Source of the DNA: Echinococcus granulosus
Lineage: Eukaryota > Platyhelminthes > Cestoda > Cyclophyllidea > Taeniidae
Direction: 5' to 3'
Assembly: GCF_000524195.1 (NCBI RefSeq)
Contig: NW_020170382.1
Coordinates: 1,506,957 to 1,570,956 of the forward strand
DNA: 64,000 bases
Shown here piece after piece: positions 1-14,400 of the stretch. A program made the translations under genes and the position numbers. Each line of letters starts with the position of its first letter. The stretch's first letter is position 1. The notes beneath the pieces are model-generated. The model was not told the origin of the DNA. It ran no database searches and worked only from the letters and a program-made list of their open reading frames with translations.

Positions 1-2497
1 ATGTGTGCCAGTAACGTGAGGCCAAAAATGAGGCAAAATCGGCAGAACTGCTGTCAGAAATAAGGTGACAACAGATGCGGTAAGTATTAACAAAGGAATA
101 GGATGGGGTAAGGGGGGCAGGACTGCGCAGGTGACCCGGAAGGGGGACGGAGAAACAAGGCAACGTGCGGTGTGGGTGTCCTGCCAAAGGGGACACACAA
201 TGGGCCCCGCACCTCGTCTAGCCTCAGCCCACCCCCACCCCCCCCTTTCACTGGCAAATCGTGCTCTGACATCGCTGTGACAACAGCAGCAACAGAGATG
301 TGGAATCAAAAAGAGCAAGCGAATAGATTATTCAAACCCCGGTCAGCGAGTCAGGTAGTGCATTAGGTTAAAAAAGGGAAATCCGTTGCGTCTTAAATTG
401 ACTCATGAAGATACAGAAAATTGGCCAGGAATTCAATCTAAATGAGAAGATTAATCGGTGCGAATAAAATGAGTAGGTGAATCCGTGATAGATTACTCAA
501 TGTTCTTAAACTATAAGGCGATTTGGTTACGTCAACGTCCGTATGAATTGTACCACTATTCATAGCAATTTTAAATCCATGATACATAAAGAGTTCTTTG
601 TTAGCCTAAGGAAGCACAAAAACTTATGAAAAATGCTACCGGATTGATATAATGCATGACGTTGAGAAAGAGGACCAGTAAAAACGTAGAGATTTCCTGA
701 AATTTGACCCCAGCAGGAGATAGGGCAAAAAAGGTGTGGTTTTGGTTTTATTCATTGTATTACAGCCCCCTCCTACCACCATAAGGAGTATTGGAGGAAC
801 CTCATGACTGTGCATGTCTTCGGGGAGCATCTGAAATATTACATTGGTGATATGGTGACAAATGCTACACTCCGTCAATAACCTGGCAAAAAAATTATCA
901 GTGTTTCAGATGACTACCTTTTTCTTCTGCTAGTCTATTAGAATAGGGTAAAAATCAGACTGGTTATCCAGAGAGCGACTGAAGTGGATTCGGAAAAAAA
1001 GCGGTACCAAGATTGATTTCATCCGGAGAAAGTCAGAAAAGCCGAGCAGTTTAAAGGAAAAAATTCCCAAGAAAAATAAAGTGATGGAAATTTTTAAAAA
1101 AAAACAGACAACGTTACAATGGGAAACAATAAGCTATGAAAAAATTGGTCAGATAATAATAAGGTTGAAACGCAACCAAGCGCAACGGATCTTGCCCCGA
1201 TGTTCGAACTTTTCTCAGTCTACATGAAAGACAAAAAAGGTGTATTTGAAGGAAAGACATAGGAAGCTAAGAAATCGCCTTCCTATACGAACCGAAAGAA
1301 GACGTAAATAAGGACTGTATTTAACCATTTCTCTTGCAATAAAATAAAAAAAAAAACAAAGAGCTATTTAGACGTGGATTAACACTCCGTTACTATGAAT
1401 AATCTCATGAAACATCGGCAAAATGAAAATCCAGCTACAAACGAGGTAAAAAAAACCATTCCTTCAAAAAAAGTGGGAGAATGTGTTTAAAGAAAAAAAG
1501 AGACGATAATGAGGAAATTTAAGGAGTTTGGGAATATTTCCAATCATCGGTGCATTAAAACAGGGAATTCGACTGAATAACAGAATGGCTATTTCAGGCA
1601 ACGAAGTTGAAGGCGGAAAAAAACACCTCAAGGGGCCGCAATACCAGAGACTGATAAACGAGGGTTTCATTTTTCAGGGGAATAAAAGCAAAAACAGAGC
1701 AAAGAAACCAGCATCCAACTAAAAAAAGCAAAGAATTCAGCTAAAATTTGTATTGGCTATTTGGAGAATGGTCGAGTTCCAAGCAGGCACAATTATTTGC
1801 ATGGATTTGACCCCATGAAGGGAGTGTTGATTAAAGCCACAAATCTTGTAGCGCCAAATCAGCTGAAAATTGCACTTGAAGAAATAGAAGAAAGAGATAA
1901 TCCGAAACGTGCGTTAACGTTTTTCAGTTAAACAATGTGAGGATGCAAAACAAACCACTAGTGATTAGTTTTTCCTTCCACTATAGTCTAGACAATGGAT
2001 ACCACTGAAAACCAGACCGGAGAATTATATGGCAATAGAAATAAAAGATGATCTTATGAAACTGGAAAAAAAACATCCCATCAAATAAATCACGGAAAAA
2101 GTACTCCCGAGGAGGGCACAATTTAAAAAAAAATTGTTGAACTAAAAGGTAACACGGACAATATATCTTCGAATTGTAGGCAAGAATACAACGGTAATGC
2201 ATCAGCAGCTAGTTGGAATTGATATGCCTGATCTTATGAATCAAACAAAACAGTATTTACCCCAAAGCCAAGTCAATTCAAAACAAAAAAAAACGTTCCC
2301 GTTCATCAACATGGAAACGAAGAGGAGAGGAGGGAGAAAGAGTAAACAGTGCCAAGTCAGAATGGCTGCCAACCCACGTCGAGAGTAGAAAAAAGCAACA
2401 AAGCACAATTACAAAACTGACAATAGGGGGGAACGAATGTGTCAGAGATAACACGATCCCTGTTCAGCGCCCTTTAGTCTTCGACAGAGGAATGAGT
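1..2497. other. No gene recognised; A-rich plus strand
   Basis: No coding exon could be supported here on either strand. The plus strand is visibly rich in A and purine runs, so a minus-strand transcript would be U-rich, as in the introns of the minus-strand genes of this window. It could be 3' UTR or downstream flank of TOPBP1. No repeat shared with the rest of the window was noticed. Confidence 0.5.
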
Positions 2498-5400
2498 TCA
2501 TCCAGTGTCGAAAGAAGGAAAAATAGGCCCAAGTAAGAAAAAGGAAGCGTGCAGAAGGAAAAAAGTTGGACAGCGCAGGACTGAGTCACGGCACGGCTCA
2601 TTTAGGGGTGAAAACTCAATGAAAAAGTGAGTGAGGATGCGTATGTCGCTTCGATTGCGCTTTACGCCAGTAGGTGATTCCCCTTCTAGTCGTAATATTT
2701 CCAGGGCCAAAGCGTCTCTAGGTTGTAGAATAATTTTCTGCCCATGTCACCTGCACTACTGGTCCCTCAACCAAAAAAACTGATGACATGTTGGTGGAAG
2801 CATCGATGAACCCAATTCATAAAAAAAGGATCCCAATGTTTAGCAAAGCAAAACAGCAAGAAGGACTGGCGTCTGGCGGGGATGTTTGAATCTGAGAGGA
2901 CTCACAACAGAAGGGCTATTGGAATCGCGGTGACCAGAATTGAGCAACTCAAAGCCCACAAATGCTGACACGTAAGCAATGAACCCAAATGGCTGAATAA
3001 CAGCAAGATGGTAACAGTGGAAAGGAAGAATGAAGCCGGAAAGTGATCTGAGATGCTACTTTATTAAATAGTTTTAATTTTACATAAATACTCCTGTGTT
3101 CACTGTAGAACAAAGTCCAGGCCAAAAACAACAAATGGGTCCTTATCGTGCATTTTACAAAACAAATGCGGCAGGTGGAATCGACGAGATGCACAGTCAC
3201 TGCTAAATTCAGAAGTGTTTTCCCGTTGGCGATTGGGTATCGCATATCTGGCGTCGTCTTAGTTCCGCAGTCGACTTCAATACACCTCAATACTATTGTA
3301 AGGCCCGAAACGGAAGTGACCGAAGCAACTACTACGGATAACGCTCAAAACCAGACAGAGGCTGCAACACCTACTTAAATTGTACGCTTCCGTGCAGGTC
3401 TCTCCAGGCTCCTGCAACTCAACCACCTGCGCTACTAACAACCCAGCTCTTCCGCGTATTTCCGACAAACACACTCCCAACATCATATAATTTTAGAGGA
3501 TTGAGCAGACAAATCGGGTGATTGGCTTTGGTTGTCTTTGGGCATAAAAAGCAATTCAGAAGCGAGATTGTAGCCTCACTATCTATCATGTGGGTCAAGA
3601 GACAATCTAGTAGGCCTTGCCAAATCTGTGCTTTACATAAACTGATCCGCTTTCGAGAACAGGAAAAAAGAGCAGACAAACATGTTTTGTAAAACAAAAA
3701 AAAAGTTGAATCTTGACTTCTCTAAAAAAGACTATTCGGAGGTTATCCACAAAAACCGAATTATGAAAACAGGAAGCAAATTGGTCGGTGGAACCAGCAA
3801 ACGTGATTAGGTATTACGCTTCAAATTATGAACACCAAAGCGATAAAATTACTGAGGTGGGAAAACATCAAAGGAACAGTACGATAGCATGCAATTTACA
3901 ATTTTGCGATTGAGCCAACTATAGCCCAGGAATAAAATGCAGGTCCTGAAGAGGAACAACGCTGTGACACGTCTGATGGTCGTAGAAGGAAGCAGGTGCA
4001 TAGAGGGGATGGGCTAATCTCCTCGAGGGCGAACATAAAAAAGAAACAGATGAATGATACTGGCAGAGGTGTGAATGTAACTCTCTCCTATCTCGACCGG
4101 AAAAAAGGAGACGAGGTGTGAGGTAGGATTGCAACCCGCCACCCCTACAGCGTCTCACAAAAAGCACTTACTGGGTGGAGGGGGCTGTATGACTCACTTT
4201 CTGTGCACAAAATGGTACGTGAGTCATGACACTAGGGGGAGAGGGAGGCGGTAGCAAAAGCAACCGACGAGGGAGGGAGATGCCACGCACTGGGCTGAAT
4301 GGTTGGAAGGCAGCACAAGATTGGACGGTGCGTCTCAAAAAGGTTACATCATCCGCGGTGTCTGCACTTCACGTAAAGGCGTAAGGCCTTGGCTGAACCC
4401 AACTACGAATGCGAGTGTAAATGTCATTTCAGATAACATTGGTATGATTGCTACTACGGTACCCACACAGATTCATGAGACTTTCTTGCAATAAGTCAGG
4501 CAACTGCAGAAAACATTTTAAAGCATCACTTGTCAAAACAACCCCTAAAGGCAACAAGACAAAAGCTTGAGAATCCTGCTTTTGTCCCACAGCTACTTCT
4601 ATTATTATCCCACTTTTGTCTCCCACCCAGACGTCTATTGCATTTCACATTTGGCTGCGTAATGCTGATGCCAAGAGGTGAGAACCAGTACGTGGAGGAT
4701 GACCCAGGAATGACGCAGTACGAGCCTCAGAAGTGTAGAGCAGGTCGTGAGCGGATCATCTGAGCTAACCGACGAAATTTGCGATCATTTAACGTTTGTC
4801 CAAAATCTTTAAATAACAGCTATTTCTCTACACAAATCAGCCAATAAATAACCCTGTGCCACAGCGGCATGCCTATACGACGCAAAGTGCAAAACGAACT
4901 GGACGCCCTTGAAGTTTACCGGCAGCAGTTAATGCATGTAAAAGTTCCACGACGTTCCCTTACCAGTTGGCATAAGTGTCAACGGATTATGCCGCCACCA
5001 CTTACTCAAAAAATCTTACGGAGATTTGTTCCTGACATGTTAACAGATAGAGATGTGCAAGTCTTCACTGTTGAGAATTGAGATTCTTTCAAATTGCTTA
5101 AACGAATGTGCCGTTATCGCTTCTGCGAATTCTGAACCAAGCTAAATTTATATTGATAAGCAGAAAAGCTCGAACCACATCAAGTTCGACCAGTTTATTA
5201 TGAGGGTCCGAACTACAAGCACAATAAAACATGCTGCATCGATAGACTGACACATGTATATCCTTTATAGGTCATGTAAACAATCAGGTATAAGTGACCC
5301 CCAAGAACTGCACAATCTCTTAGTTCCCTGAAAGTTTTTTATTTCAAGTGCACTGTCAAAAAAAAACCCAAGTGAGAGAAAGCCTACTGATTATTTTGTA

Positions 5401-8400
5401 GTAGCAGTCATAAATGCGTGCATTACCAATGGTAACACACCTCCAGAAAGGGTCCGATTCGTACGGTTGTGCCAACCGTTCCCATGACAGGTAGTAAAAT
5501 TTACTACTATGTACAAGAAAACTTCATAAAAAGAAGGTATCCAACTTACATAATAGCATTTGCAGCAAAAATAAGCAGGAAAATTTGTATTCATTAGAAA
5601 TATCACTATTTAAAATTCAGCAACTATTTAAAAGCAAGCAATAAATAACCAGGCCAAGCATGTAAAATTTTTAGCTTAAATTACTGGAGACTCGCCCCCA
5701 AGATAGACGAATACTAAGTCCTAAATATTTCCTAATTACGAAAATAAGTACTACCATAAAGCACGTTTATTTGTTAAAAAAAATAGTATTGGGTAAAGTT
5801 TTAAACTAAACTGACTCAGCAGCCAAATCAGAAAATAATGTAATTCCGTCACAAGTAAAAAAATCAGGGATTTCAAAAGTAGAGCTAAAGGCACTTTGTT
5901 TATCTGAAAAGGCATAGATGAAAGAACAATAGGGAGGATACCTTAAAAACGGGATGAAATGTGAATAAATGGAAACATTGTTCACAAAAGAGAAATCTCA
6001 ATGGGGCTATTCTAGTGCTCTCGTACTATAAGAAGCTCCACTGACTTCGTTCAAAAGCCACGTCGATGGAAAATAAGTGAAGAATACTTTGAAGTAATAA
6101 AATACAACGGAACAAAGAATAACTCGTTGAAGGGTATAGCTTAAGAAGGAGGATGTCAGGTACACCCAACCTCAAACATCGAGAAAACGATGATTAGAAG
6201 AATTAAAAAAGTTCAATTTTTTGAAATTTCGATAAGTAAAAACGATCTACTAGGGACTCACCATTCCTCCACCAAACTCAATAATCCTCTTAAAGCTGTT
6301 CTCTCTATCACACCCGGGACCAAAAACCACCCTCCAACCCTTAAAAGCACCTCCGCCCGTTTTGCGCCAATGGCGTGCAGCCTTGGCAAGGTCACGCAGC
6401 TGCCCACAGGAGAGGCCACCCGTGGGGCCGGAACGATTGGAAGCGGGGGAGAGTTGGATGAGGAGGGGCTCGGTGCCGGGTCCGCCCCACTCGTAGGCCT
6501 CCTCAGGCAACCACACAGAGGCTGCAGCGCAAGCATCAAGGTAGGACTTGTGCAAGATCCACCTTCCACCCGCCATGCACATCAGGTACTTCTCACATCG
6601 GCCTGCACGTTGAGAGAATGAAAAGCGCTGCCTACTCGCGGGTATCCAAGTCGAATCGAAGGTATATGAGAAGTGGCTTACTGGGAGAGTTGATGATCAG
6701 GTGAGTGGTGGTCTCCCCAACGGTCATGCCAGGGTCTAAATCGGCGCCGAGTTCAGTAATGATGGCCTGATATCGCACCTTCTCATCCTGGTTCACACCA
6801 CTGACGGAGAAGATGCGAACTCGAGTAGTGTTTGTACTCGATTGTGGTTGTGGCTTAAGTGTGGTTCTGTGGATCAGGGGAAAAGTTACGATAAACTTTC
6901 ACACATACTGAAAGCGGAAGCGAGAGAAAAGTCGCTCACTTTTCGGGGCTCACATTCTCACCCGGCTGAGTAGACTCGCGAGAACTTTGGCTTTTAACCA
7001 CATGAGGAGAAGGAAGTCCGTTTCTGACCTCGGGAGAGTCCTCGTATTGCCACCGGACCTGTTTAAGATACCAAAGCAATTTAAAGGCCAAAATTTAGCT
7101 TTGATGTTGATGAACACCGCACTGGCTTCCAACAGGCGAGTCAAATTCACATCAACTGCTAGTTCATTTCGAGACGTTCAATCGAACGACATAGTCCTAG
7201 TAAAACACTTGTTTCAATTTTGAGTGCAATAAGCAGACCGTCTCAGCCATGCGATACAACTACCACGTTGGTGATAGTCCCCATAAACTTAAAATAAAGT
7301 TGAATCATTGATAACCCTAAGAGGACAATCCGTCTTTTCCCCGACTGACTGAAATCGTAGAGACTCAGTATAGAAGGGCTATAGGAACTGTGTTGAACAT
7401 CTTAATCTCATGGAATGCGATTGATCGAGATTAGGTTTGGAAGAAATGAACCTGCTTAGAGAACCCCTTGTAATATTTTAATTTAAACATGATCGGAGCA
7501 AATGACACTTCCCCCGTGTTGCAGCTTTACCTCCTAAACGAGCTACTTCCTAACGTTTTGCCTAACAGAAGTGATATGTAAGAAACCCATCTGAATGCAC
7601 GACATCCACCACCACGAACAAATTAAGAAGCATTTTCGGTAAGGTATAAAGTGGTTATGGCATCTTTGTTCCCACCTTGCGGTGACAGTGTGAAGCACCA
7701 AAAAGACGCTTAAAAGAAAAGGAAGGGGAGATATGTAACAGCATTGCTTTCATTGGGTGTAGCAACGGCAACCCTTTGATTTGCTCCCGAATCACCCCAA
7801 TAATGCTAATAGTTCTCTTCGTTCTTCTGCACACAAATAATAAACAGCTTTCAGACCAGTAAGTTTTAAAACGCATTTAGATATGAACAATGAATTCATA
7901 AAAAATTCAAACACGCCTGAAGGGACTGGCCAGGAAGAACAAAGTTGCTGGAAGGAGCTGTAGAGCTGCTGAGGCCGAATCCGTCGACACCAGAGCCGCA
8001 GGTGGGCATATGCCGACGACGGGTCCTGTGCGACCTTCGAACGGCCAAAGAAACGTCGCGGCGGTCGGGGTGAGGGTCTTCGCTGAAGGGCTGTGCCTTG
8101 CTCCCCATCACCGACTCCAATCGACGCGCCACATCGTCCAGAATCGATGAAGACTGGGCCTCATCCACAACGTCGGTGGCAGCAGACGCTTTTAATGTCG
8201 ACTGCTTTGGTGAAACAGTAGCTGCTAGAAAAGGAAGAGGTTAAGAAATTTAAGCTCGTTTGTAACGGTCGGTCCGGAATCGTAAAGATAGTGGGTGCAG
8301 GATATAATGCCTATCACAAGACGGAGGCCGTATACGGCAATGCATCTTGCTACGCTACCCATAACAGCGATAACCGTGATTTTAGCCTTCTGATCCCTAT

Positions 8401-11400
8401 GTTCCAGCAAAACTAAATTGTCTGCACACTTTTCAGTCTGGTGACCTCTTCAGAGGCAAATATCAGTGGAAGATTATTGTGAAAAAAGTGGTATTACCGG
8501 TTAACATATAATGGCGTCATGAAGTAAAAATCGGTTTACTTTTGTTATTTCTACTAAAGATATCAGGTGTAATGTTAAAAAGCTTAATGCTAAAAAACAA
8601 TTTTGTTTGCACAGGCTGCATTCTAAATATGAAGATGAAATTTCACTTGAACCATTAAATTATTCGACAAAGCGATCGCAAGCAAGTTAGCCGAACCAAA
8701 TCAGCTAATGAATTGAAAGCGGATATATTGGATAAGGATACCCGAAAAACAGAAATTAACAAGACTTAATGCTAGCATTCCACAAATATTCGACCATTTA
8801 TACTAAATCGAAAATTTAAGGAGGTAAAGTGCGTTTCACCACTCAAATCAGTCGAGAAAGAACTAGAGGAAAAGGCGTCTAAGTTTGCTCCACTTTAGTG
8901 TCATGAGGCAACCAAACATCCGAATTTCACTGACTGGATACCGGACCCATATATCATACGGGGAGAGTAACCGCAGTGGATGGCTAAATCTACAGAGACT
9001 CATAGCAGATGGACTATCAAAACAGTGTAATCTTTCGGTAGAGGCTTTAATGTGAAGTCCTATACAATGACCAGTAATGGTATAAAACCAGGACTGAACA
9101 AATCAAAATTGTTCACAGGGAGGATGGAAAAAAATAATAAATGATCAAGTGGATTAAGAGTGTGGTTTGTATCGAGAAAGCAAAAGTAACCAAGACAGGC
9201 AGATGAGCAGCATAAAAATGGGAACAATGAAAAGGGCAAGTGAAAGAAAAAACGTAATTCTGACGCCAACTTCTGCTTCTGAGCAAATGGTCTTAATAAA
9301 ACCGTCACAGAAGATGCATTTACAATAATGCAACTTTCAAAGAAAAAGCGACAGGGGGATTCATCGACGTGTCTCGAATACACGACTACGGGCGAATTCG
9401 GAGGTCTTCTAGCGTTAAATGACGATGAAAGTGTGATATTTGTTGAGATCTCGCTGAGAATTCTAAAACAGTCGACCGTCGCTGAAGTGACTTTAAGTAA
9501 TCACAACGCTCAAAACAAAGTAGAGGGTAACACGGTGATATCCATTTTAGTCAGGTTAATACATGACTTTCACCGATCTCCGGTGCCTCAACCTCCGGAT
9601 ATATAGGCCATTACCCAGAGTAAAGGTTTACCATAAACAATGTTAGAAACACAGCTGTTTGGACAAAATGACTGCAATGCCACTGAAAATTATGTCAATT
9701 GCGTCTCACTTTCGCTATTGTGGACCGATGAAATCAGTCATTCAGATGGCGAAATCGTAGCTTTGAGTTATTTGTCACAATGCCTACTGATCAAATTAGG
9801 GCCTATCATCAGTACACATCAAAGCACCAAACACGGCTGAATCAGCAAACCAATCATCCTTACAAATATGACGAAAGTCAAACAACCAATGGTTTTAACA
9901 GGTCCAGCTACAGTTTTTATGGTAGGTGCGGAAGAGCAGTCATGAGGAGCATACCAATGACTAAGTTCTAGATAAGCCGGGATCAGTGTATTAAGACGCC
10001 ATTTGGACTGACTATGCTACTACGCGGATATTTCCAACCGTCCGTGATTCCCTTTCTACGGTAGTGCCACTAAGCTCTGTTCGTGATATCTGTGCTAGCA
10101 TGACGTTGACAATAAAACTGATTTCGGGTTTGCATTCCTCATATCTTCTTCAAGGATGACTTAAGAGCTGCACGTTATTGGTCGGACCAGAGAAGCAATG
10201 CGGACGAGGAGTCACCTGGAGTGCTGGGCAACGATTAAAACAAGACTAGGACAAATTCGCAAACAAGATGGAACACAAACGCTAAATCCCAACTATGTGA
10301 GTATCAAAAAGCCCCTTACCCGAGTCAATGGAGAAAGCGTAATCAGCTTCGGGAAGGTGTTTCCCGAGGCGCTGGCAGTCGTAGAGCCACTGAGGCACCA
10401 CCACTTTCACATGGGACTCCTCTAGGGCGCTTCGGACGTCTGGGTCCAGGAGAGTCTGTGGTGGTTGGCTTGCAGATGCTGCTCCTCTTAGCATTGGCGA
10501 TGCAGCGGGCAGGAGACAAGTGCTCGGAGAAGCGATCATGTGCGTGCAGACCTACGGGTTGGAGGAAAGGCAAGGTGGTGAGAAAGTACCTGTTTGTTTA
10601 AGTACGACCATCCTACAACGCACCAATGCAAAGCAAAAAAATGCAGTGCTACCGCAGGTGCTTGAGGGTATAACCTAGAAGTAGACGTTTGGTAAGGCAA
10701 ACGGTATGGTGAAATAGAAGCCGCTACCGAATTTATTTGCTTTCAAAAATTAGGGGTTTAGAGGAGAATACAAAGGACAACATACACACTACTACGGCGC
10801 CACTTGGTGCTGGGAAAAGGACTGTCTGAGAAGACACATAAATGAGAAGCAGAGAAGTCAAAGCCTTCCTATTCAATTAGGCGGGGGTTAAACATTTCAA
10901 AGCCTAGTCTGCCATTGGAAAACATTATGGTTACTCTCAGTCTGTCAGTCTAAAATCCTTCAGACTTTCAAAGACCGGAACTGCAAAAATTCCGACTTTA
11001 CTGAACCTTACAAGCGGGAACAACCACAATTTGGATGCATCAATGCGCCATCATCCTACTATTCTCATCTATTGCTCACCACAATTTTAAAATAAGGTAT
11101 TTGGAAAAAGGGTCTGACGCTACTGCAGCACTACTAGGTTTGAGAACTTACTTATTCGCATAAACCCATCCATCAAAGCATTGAGGAGCACAAAATGGAA
11201 ACGAAAACCTCTAATTCCAGGGAGACAGTGAAGTTGGTTGGGAGCATAGAATCTAAGTCTATTTTAGTTTCGCACGACATAGCCAGAATTCTTTCAGTCT
11301 ACCTGCACTACGACCTTCGCAACAGTTGTGCATTCTTTTGCTTTAAGCTTCAAACCCGTCTCTACTATCATGCTGAAGTTATTTGTAACCAGAGGCTGCA

Positions 11401-14400
11401 TAAAAGCAGTAAAAATTAATATCAGGAGTAGCCAAATAGAGTCCAGCTGAACTACAGGAGACAAACCGCAGTCTATGGCACTTCAGTTGTTAAGGTTCAT
11501 CATCGTCGCTATTTCAAATGAACACGTTCCCCTTTTAAAGTCTTTCAAATGACTATTTCTGAGCGCAAGTTCCACCATAGTGCCGTGAAAAAGTAGCGCA
11601 GACAGCTTGAGAAGTTTCGTTCTGATTTGTAACCGTGCAATCCGAAATAAGTCACTCGAGAGGTCAGTTTGAAGTTACGGCGACGGATAGTAGTAATGCA
11701 AAAGCTGTAGTAAACGCAAGCCTATCTCAGACTGCGAACGAATTGGCTGTTACAACAATATTTGAACGCTTGAAATTAGTAGACAACAATGTAAAGCTGT
11801 TGGAGAGCTGAATCCACTGCGTAACACTTCAGAAATAAGATAATGTCATAAGCGCCTGTGGTAGTAAAAAAAGAAGTAAACATTATCAAGAATTCGATCA
11901 AACAAGTCAGAGAATGAACACATCTAAGTGTAATCAAAATTAAGGCCTTCATTAAGTGCGTAAAAGTTAATCGCTTTTATCTAGTTGGAGTAAGAATAAC
12001 AAACACAACCAATAATATAAACCATATGCAACCTCAGATGTGTGAAATCAGAAGCCATTTCACTGCAAATATTTAGTACAAACAAGCAGCAATCAAGCAC
12101 ACAGTATTCCAATGAAAAAACAACAGGCTGAAATCAGTCAAACTGAAACCAAATTAACGCTTTAACTCAGCGTAAATAAGAAAGATGACTTTTTTTATGA
12201 AAAACGGATACTCGGGTGCTAATATGATCAACACCAGGGTTAGCAATGTCTAAATGAGATAATATTAGACAGTAAGAACGCAGTAACATGCTTACTGAAC
12301 GAACCTTAACATCAAAGTTCCACCTAAAATCGCCACCCAACTGTTTGACAAGTTCATTCAGCGCAACCTGGCGATCACTAAGAGACTTTGCAACACAAAT
12401 CACCACACCCTTGAGAACTCTTCCACTCTGCGCCGCCTCCTTGAAGTCTAGAAAAGCAGACCAGTCAGGGACTTTGCTGAAAAACATGAAATACCTTTCT
12501 GCCATAAAGCGCCATACTCACCAGTCTCTGCCAGATTCCTCTTCGGCAGCATACTCGTTTTTGCAAGAGCAGTCTTCAGACACCGTGTTACCTGCTCCGA
12601 CATCGGTGGAGAGACATGCAGTACCTCTAGAGACCCCGACGAAGGGGTCCGCATCTGATCGCCAGCTCCTACCCACCCTGGGGTCTTCAATTGCCCCCCT
12701 CCATCAGACCGGCGTGTTGACTTCGGAGTCACATTGAAGGCGAGGGAGGACCGTTGAATGACCTGAGACCAGTCCTGCGGCACCAATGGATCCTCCTCCA
12801 TAACCGGATGCTCCATCTCTGCTGCACGTCGCCCTGTGGTAGCACAAGCGTACAACCAGCTGCATGATACAGCAGGCAAGCCCCACTGCTTCGACGCAGG
12901 CCACTTCCGCCCATCGGGCCGGGCTGCAACGAGATGGGTGCTCGCTATGAGGTTCCTCGAAGGCACAGGTTTACGCAGAAAGCACTCCTGTACCACAGCA
13001 CCTAGCCCACGGGCCAGATCGGTGAGGAAGACACGGTCATTGCCGACGAAACCGCTGAGAGAGATCACACATCCGTCCAAGGGTAGAGTGACGGAGGGGG
13101 GGATGTGGATGGGACGGAAACCAACTTGGGTGTCGAGTTCGGAAATGAGAAGGGTTTTAGCAGTGACACAGCAGTTAATCCAATAGGGAGTTATCATGTT
13201 GGAAGTGGCTGGCTGACGCAAAACGTAGGAACAGATGATGTAGTCTGCAGCAACCGATGAGTCGTTGATGACACTGCCGCCTTCATCTGTGATCACTTCG
13301 GATAGAGCAGGATGGGCAGTAAGAGAGAAATTTATGTCCGGCTTGAAAATAAGATGGGAAAATAGACCAGAATCCGATAAGGTTACTTCCTCTTGAACCT
13401 CGGGTTCTGGCTGTTTGAGGGTGACTAATTTTGTCTCTTCAGCATCACCTTGAAATGTCTGATCCTCAGGATTATTTTCAATGGAGAGAAAATCATCCAT
13501 ATCAGCAAGTCCACCATCCTTGAAGTATTGATTGATTAACTGGATTTCTTCAGTGTCCACTGGGACCCCAGAGGGTTTGTTGTCATCGATGTTTTGATCC
13601 GATGGTTCAGTTTTGCTGAGGAAAGGAGGCTTGAATTCTTTCTCGGCAAGGCGCTTGTGTTGCTCATGACATTGTTCAAGCCAGTTGTGTGTTACGTAAA
13701 ATACTTCAGATTCCAGGTCGGAGGGGGAAATGGGCTTAGAATCGGATCCAAAAACGACGTGTGTCACGGACTCAGTGACTTTCTCAGAAGCATCAGCACA
13801 CAAAATACCGCCACCAATTTTAATCATTTCGGCAAGCTTTGCAGACTCAGAAGAATCGCACCCATAAAGGAAAATAACACAACCAGTAAGAAATGAGTGT
13901 TCGGGCGATTTGGAAAGACGAGTGCTATTTGTGAGATCCTTCAGACAACTGAAATGTGTCTCATCTAGTTTGGCATGATTAGGATCAGTAATGGCGGAAA
14001 GATCCCCCAAGACGCTGGGATCATTGACAGAAATTGAGGAGGTGGGTGTGGAAGAATGACATTTTTGACGGTGACCGCCTTCCTCCTTAATGTAATAATC
14101 AGTTTCATCTAGGGCGTAGCCCTTGCTAACGGAATCTGATAGCCAGTGTACAGAAACAACCCGTACTTTCCACTTTTTCGCAAAATTATACTTCACACCG
14201 CCAGCACGCTTAACAAGAAGATGGGTTGTCAAACCGATCTTCATCTCACCTGAATACTGTCCACCGTTGTTTTTCACAATTTCGGCTACTTCTTTTCGTT
14301 CCTCAACTGTAAGTCCGGACACACAGATAACCAGCTGAGCAAATATAGGCAGTTTAAATTTTGACATTAAATTATGCTGTAGCATATCAATTGGGTCCAC

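Noticed and set aside
3419..3697. Possible BRCT8 exon of TOPBP1 around a THMI motif near 3590
   Set aside because: The residues around the motif do not follow the BRCT pattern, and no phase-0 acceptor in the right frame was seen.
12288..12737. Open frame of 149 codons on the plus strand
   Set aside because: It is antisense to the end of TOPBP1 exon 1 and to the BRCT6 exon, which align with known proteins; the plus-strand peptide resembles nothing.
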